Positions 5,716 through 6,739 of a stretch of 6,739 nucleotides of DNA are shown here, in pieces. Below the pieces are notes generated by a model. That model ran no database searches and had not been told where the DNA came from. It saw nothing but the letters and a program-made list of their open reading frames with translations. Origin of the DNA: an uncultured bacterium (GTDB lineage: Bacteria > Eisenbacteria > RBG-16-71-46 > CAIMUX01); NCBI GenBank assembly GCA_946886185.1, contig CAMPIC010000156.1:1-6739 (forward strand), in the 5' to 3' direction. The first letter of the stretch is position 1, and the number at the start of each line of letters is the position of its first letter. The position numbers and the translations under genes were made by a program.

Positions 5716-6739
5716 GTGACCCGACTGAACGAAATCGCGAGTCGGCAAGACTTGCCGCGCGGCGAGGCGAGGGCCACGCGTTGCGCCGCTGACGCGTGGC
5801 CGGCCCCATCGATCTCCACGAAGCTCTGCAGGACAACGTTCCTCTCGACCACGCGCCTCTCGACCACGCGCCTCTCGACCACGCGTCTCGCAGCCTCGTG
5901 CCTCTCGACCACGCTTGGCGCTACGTGGGGGCTCTGCGTCCTCGTTCTGCTCCTTGCCGGATGTGCAAAGGAGCCGCCTCCCGTCCAGGTAGCCGAGGAA
6001 CCCGGCGGCACGCTGCGGGTCCTTCAGGAGCGAGCCAATGACCTCGATCCGGTGCTGATCGACGACGTGTATGAAGGCACCGTCGCGAACCAGGTTTACG
6101 AAGGACTGGTCAAGGTGAGCGCGAATCTCGCGGTGGTCCCCTCCATCGCGCGATCGTGGGTGATCTCCGAAGACGGGCTGCGTTATCGATTCCATCTCCA
6201 GCGTGGGGTGCGCTTTCATGATGGCCAGCCGCTCACCGCAGAAGTGGTGGTGGCCTCTCTCACCCGTGTGCTGGAGCCGGACAAGCCGCGCGAGTGCCTC
6301 GCGGAAACCTATCTCGGACACATCGTGGGTGCGGAGGAGTATCGGGTGGGGCGAGCGGCTTCGGTCAGTGGTCTGATCGCACTCGACGAGAGCACCGTCG
6401 AAATCGTGCTGGACGCTCCGGTGAGTTTCTTCCTGCCGGTGCTGGCGATGGATCAACTCCGCATCACGCCGCCTTCCAGCGGATGGGAGGCGTTGCGCGA
6501 GCACCCGATCGGGACCGGTCCCTTCCGCTTCGTCCGTCGCACCGGCCGAGGGGACATCACGCTGGCCCGGAACGCGGAATATTGGGGACGGCCCGCTCTC
6601 CTCGACTCCCTCGTTCTGGTCTGCGCCGACGGAGTCACCAACGACCAGCGCGTGACGCTGCTCACGAGCGGCCAGGTCGACATGGCATGGATCGATTCCC
6701 GGCACCGCGAGCTGCTCGAAGAGGTGCACCGGTTCGGGA
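5716..6739 (+). CDS. Family 5 extracellular solute-binding lipoprotein (DppA/OppA type), 5' part
   Basis: The open frame continues off the right edge; 341 codons are visible from GTG 5716. A lipoprotein signal is clear: a hydrophobic stretch at about residues 71-80 ending in LLAGC, with Cys83 as the lipidated residue, so the mature protein is membrane-anchored outside the cytoplasm. After it, GGTLRVL (97-103), NQVYEGLVK, SWVISEDGLRYRFHLQ, GVRFHDGQPLTAEVV and HPIGTGPFRF (264-273) follow the classic order of SBP_bac_5 proteins. These bind peptides, nickel, heme or sugars for ABC import; the ligand cannot be read here. GTG 5716 has a GGAAG ribosome-binding site five bases upstream, but it gives an 82-residue leader, Arg- and Cys-rich and with LSTTR repeats, where 15-30 residues are usual. 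The only other common in-frame start is TTG 5752. Identity is firm; the start is not. Confidence 0.87.
   Translation, partial: MTRLNEIASRQDLPRGEARATRCAADAWPAPSISTKLCRTTFLSTTRLSTTRLSTTRLAASCLSTTLGATWGLCVLVLLLAGCAKEPPPVQVAEEPGGTLRVLQERANDLDPVLIDDVYEGTVANQVYEGLVKVSANLAVVPSIARSWVISEDGLRYRFHLQRGVRFHDGQPLTAEVVVASLTRVLEPDKPRECLAETYLGHIVGAEEYRVGRAASVSGLIALDESTVEIVLDAPVSFFLPVLAMDQLRITPPSSGWEALREHPIGTGPFRFVRRTGRGDITLARNAEYWGRPALLDSLVLVCADGVTNDQRVTLLTSGQVDMAWIDSRHRELLEEVHRFG
5743..5757. promoter_or_regulatory. 15-bp dyad CGGCAAGACTTGCCG
   Basis: Two perfect 7-bp arms, CGGCAAG and CTTGCCG, flank a single central base. The dyad lies inside the putative leader of the solute-binding lipoprotein and overlaps its alternative TTG start. 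Such a site would suit a dimeric repressor near a promoter, which would imply that translation really begins further downstream. No matching -35/-10 pair was found, so the regulatory reading is tentative. Confidence 0.35.
5841..5915 (+). repeat. 15-bp tandem repeat in the lipoprotein leader
   Basis: Five consecutive 15-bp units: cctctcgaccacgcg occurs exactly at 5841-5855, 5856-5870 and 5871-5885. A diverged unit follows at 5886-5900, and a copy with one change lies at 5901-5915. In the frame leading to the lipobox the units read LSTTR, LSTTR, LSTTR, LAASC, LSTTL (residues 43-67), giving a positively charged stretch directly before the hydrophobic signal core. The unit length preserves frame. 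The array may be part of an extended n-region or may be untranslated. Confidence 0.92.

Noticed and set aside
5623..6729. A 368-codon open frame on the minus strand opposite the solute-binding lipoprotein.
   Set aside because: The plus strand carries an unmistakable lipobox and family 5 solute-binding motifs; the reverse frame shows no domain and is a composition artefact.

Overview
The window is high-GC, densely coding bacterial DNA. It looks like part of a chromosome: no transposase, integrase, CRISPR array, phage or plasmid gene, rRNA or tRNA was recognised. The gene content (a cca / helicase / BshB1-like deacetylase group next to a secreted single-CxxCH protein ending in a Trp-Gly-Arg-Val-Lys-Ser-Leu-Tyr tail) suggests an uncultured lineage of the FCB/Eisenbacteria-Gemmatimonadota type. 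That placement is inference from gene style and was not tested by any search.

The left two thirds (1-4447) read on the minus strand as a probable operon or co-directional cluster. In transcription order it holds a CCA-adding enzyme (4447-3071), a long DEAD/DEAH helicase of the MrfA/YprA type with a C-terminal four-cysteine DUF1998 domain (2978-138), and the first 25 codons of a PIG-L/LmbE-family deacetylase resembling BshB1 of bacillithiol synthesis (76-1, cut by the window edge). The gaps are 92 and 61 bp. In Bacillus subtilis bshB1, bshA and cca also share an operon, which supports the deacetylase call and predicts a glycosyltransferase (bshA) just outside the left edge.

A divergent intergenic region (4448-4750) carries a 14-bp perfect palindrome and a near-consensus sigma70-type promoter. 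The promoter drives a plus-strand gene whose start is best placed at 4751. It encodes an exported 208-residue protein with one CxxCH heme-type motif, related to the Reeler-like / choice-of-anchor V group. Its stop codon lies inside the first unit of a 38-41 bp tandem repeat (5373-5491). Further hairpins follow in the 338-bp gap before the next gene.

The right end (5716-6739) holds the start of a lipoprotein of the family 5 extracellular solute-binding proteins (DppA/OppA type). It has no stop in the window. A lipobox is clear, but the leader before it is abnormally long and contains a 15-bp tandem repeat, so its start is uncertain.

No complete new system was found. The most unusual feature is three unrelated tandem-repeat expansions within about 5 kb: a 24-bp repeat in frame in the helicase, a ~40-bp repeat after the CxxCH gene, and a 15-bp repeat in the lipoprotein leader.
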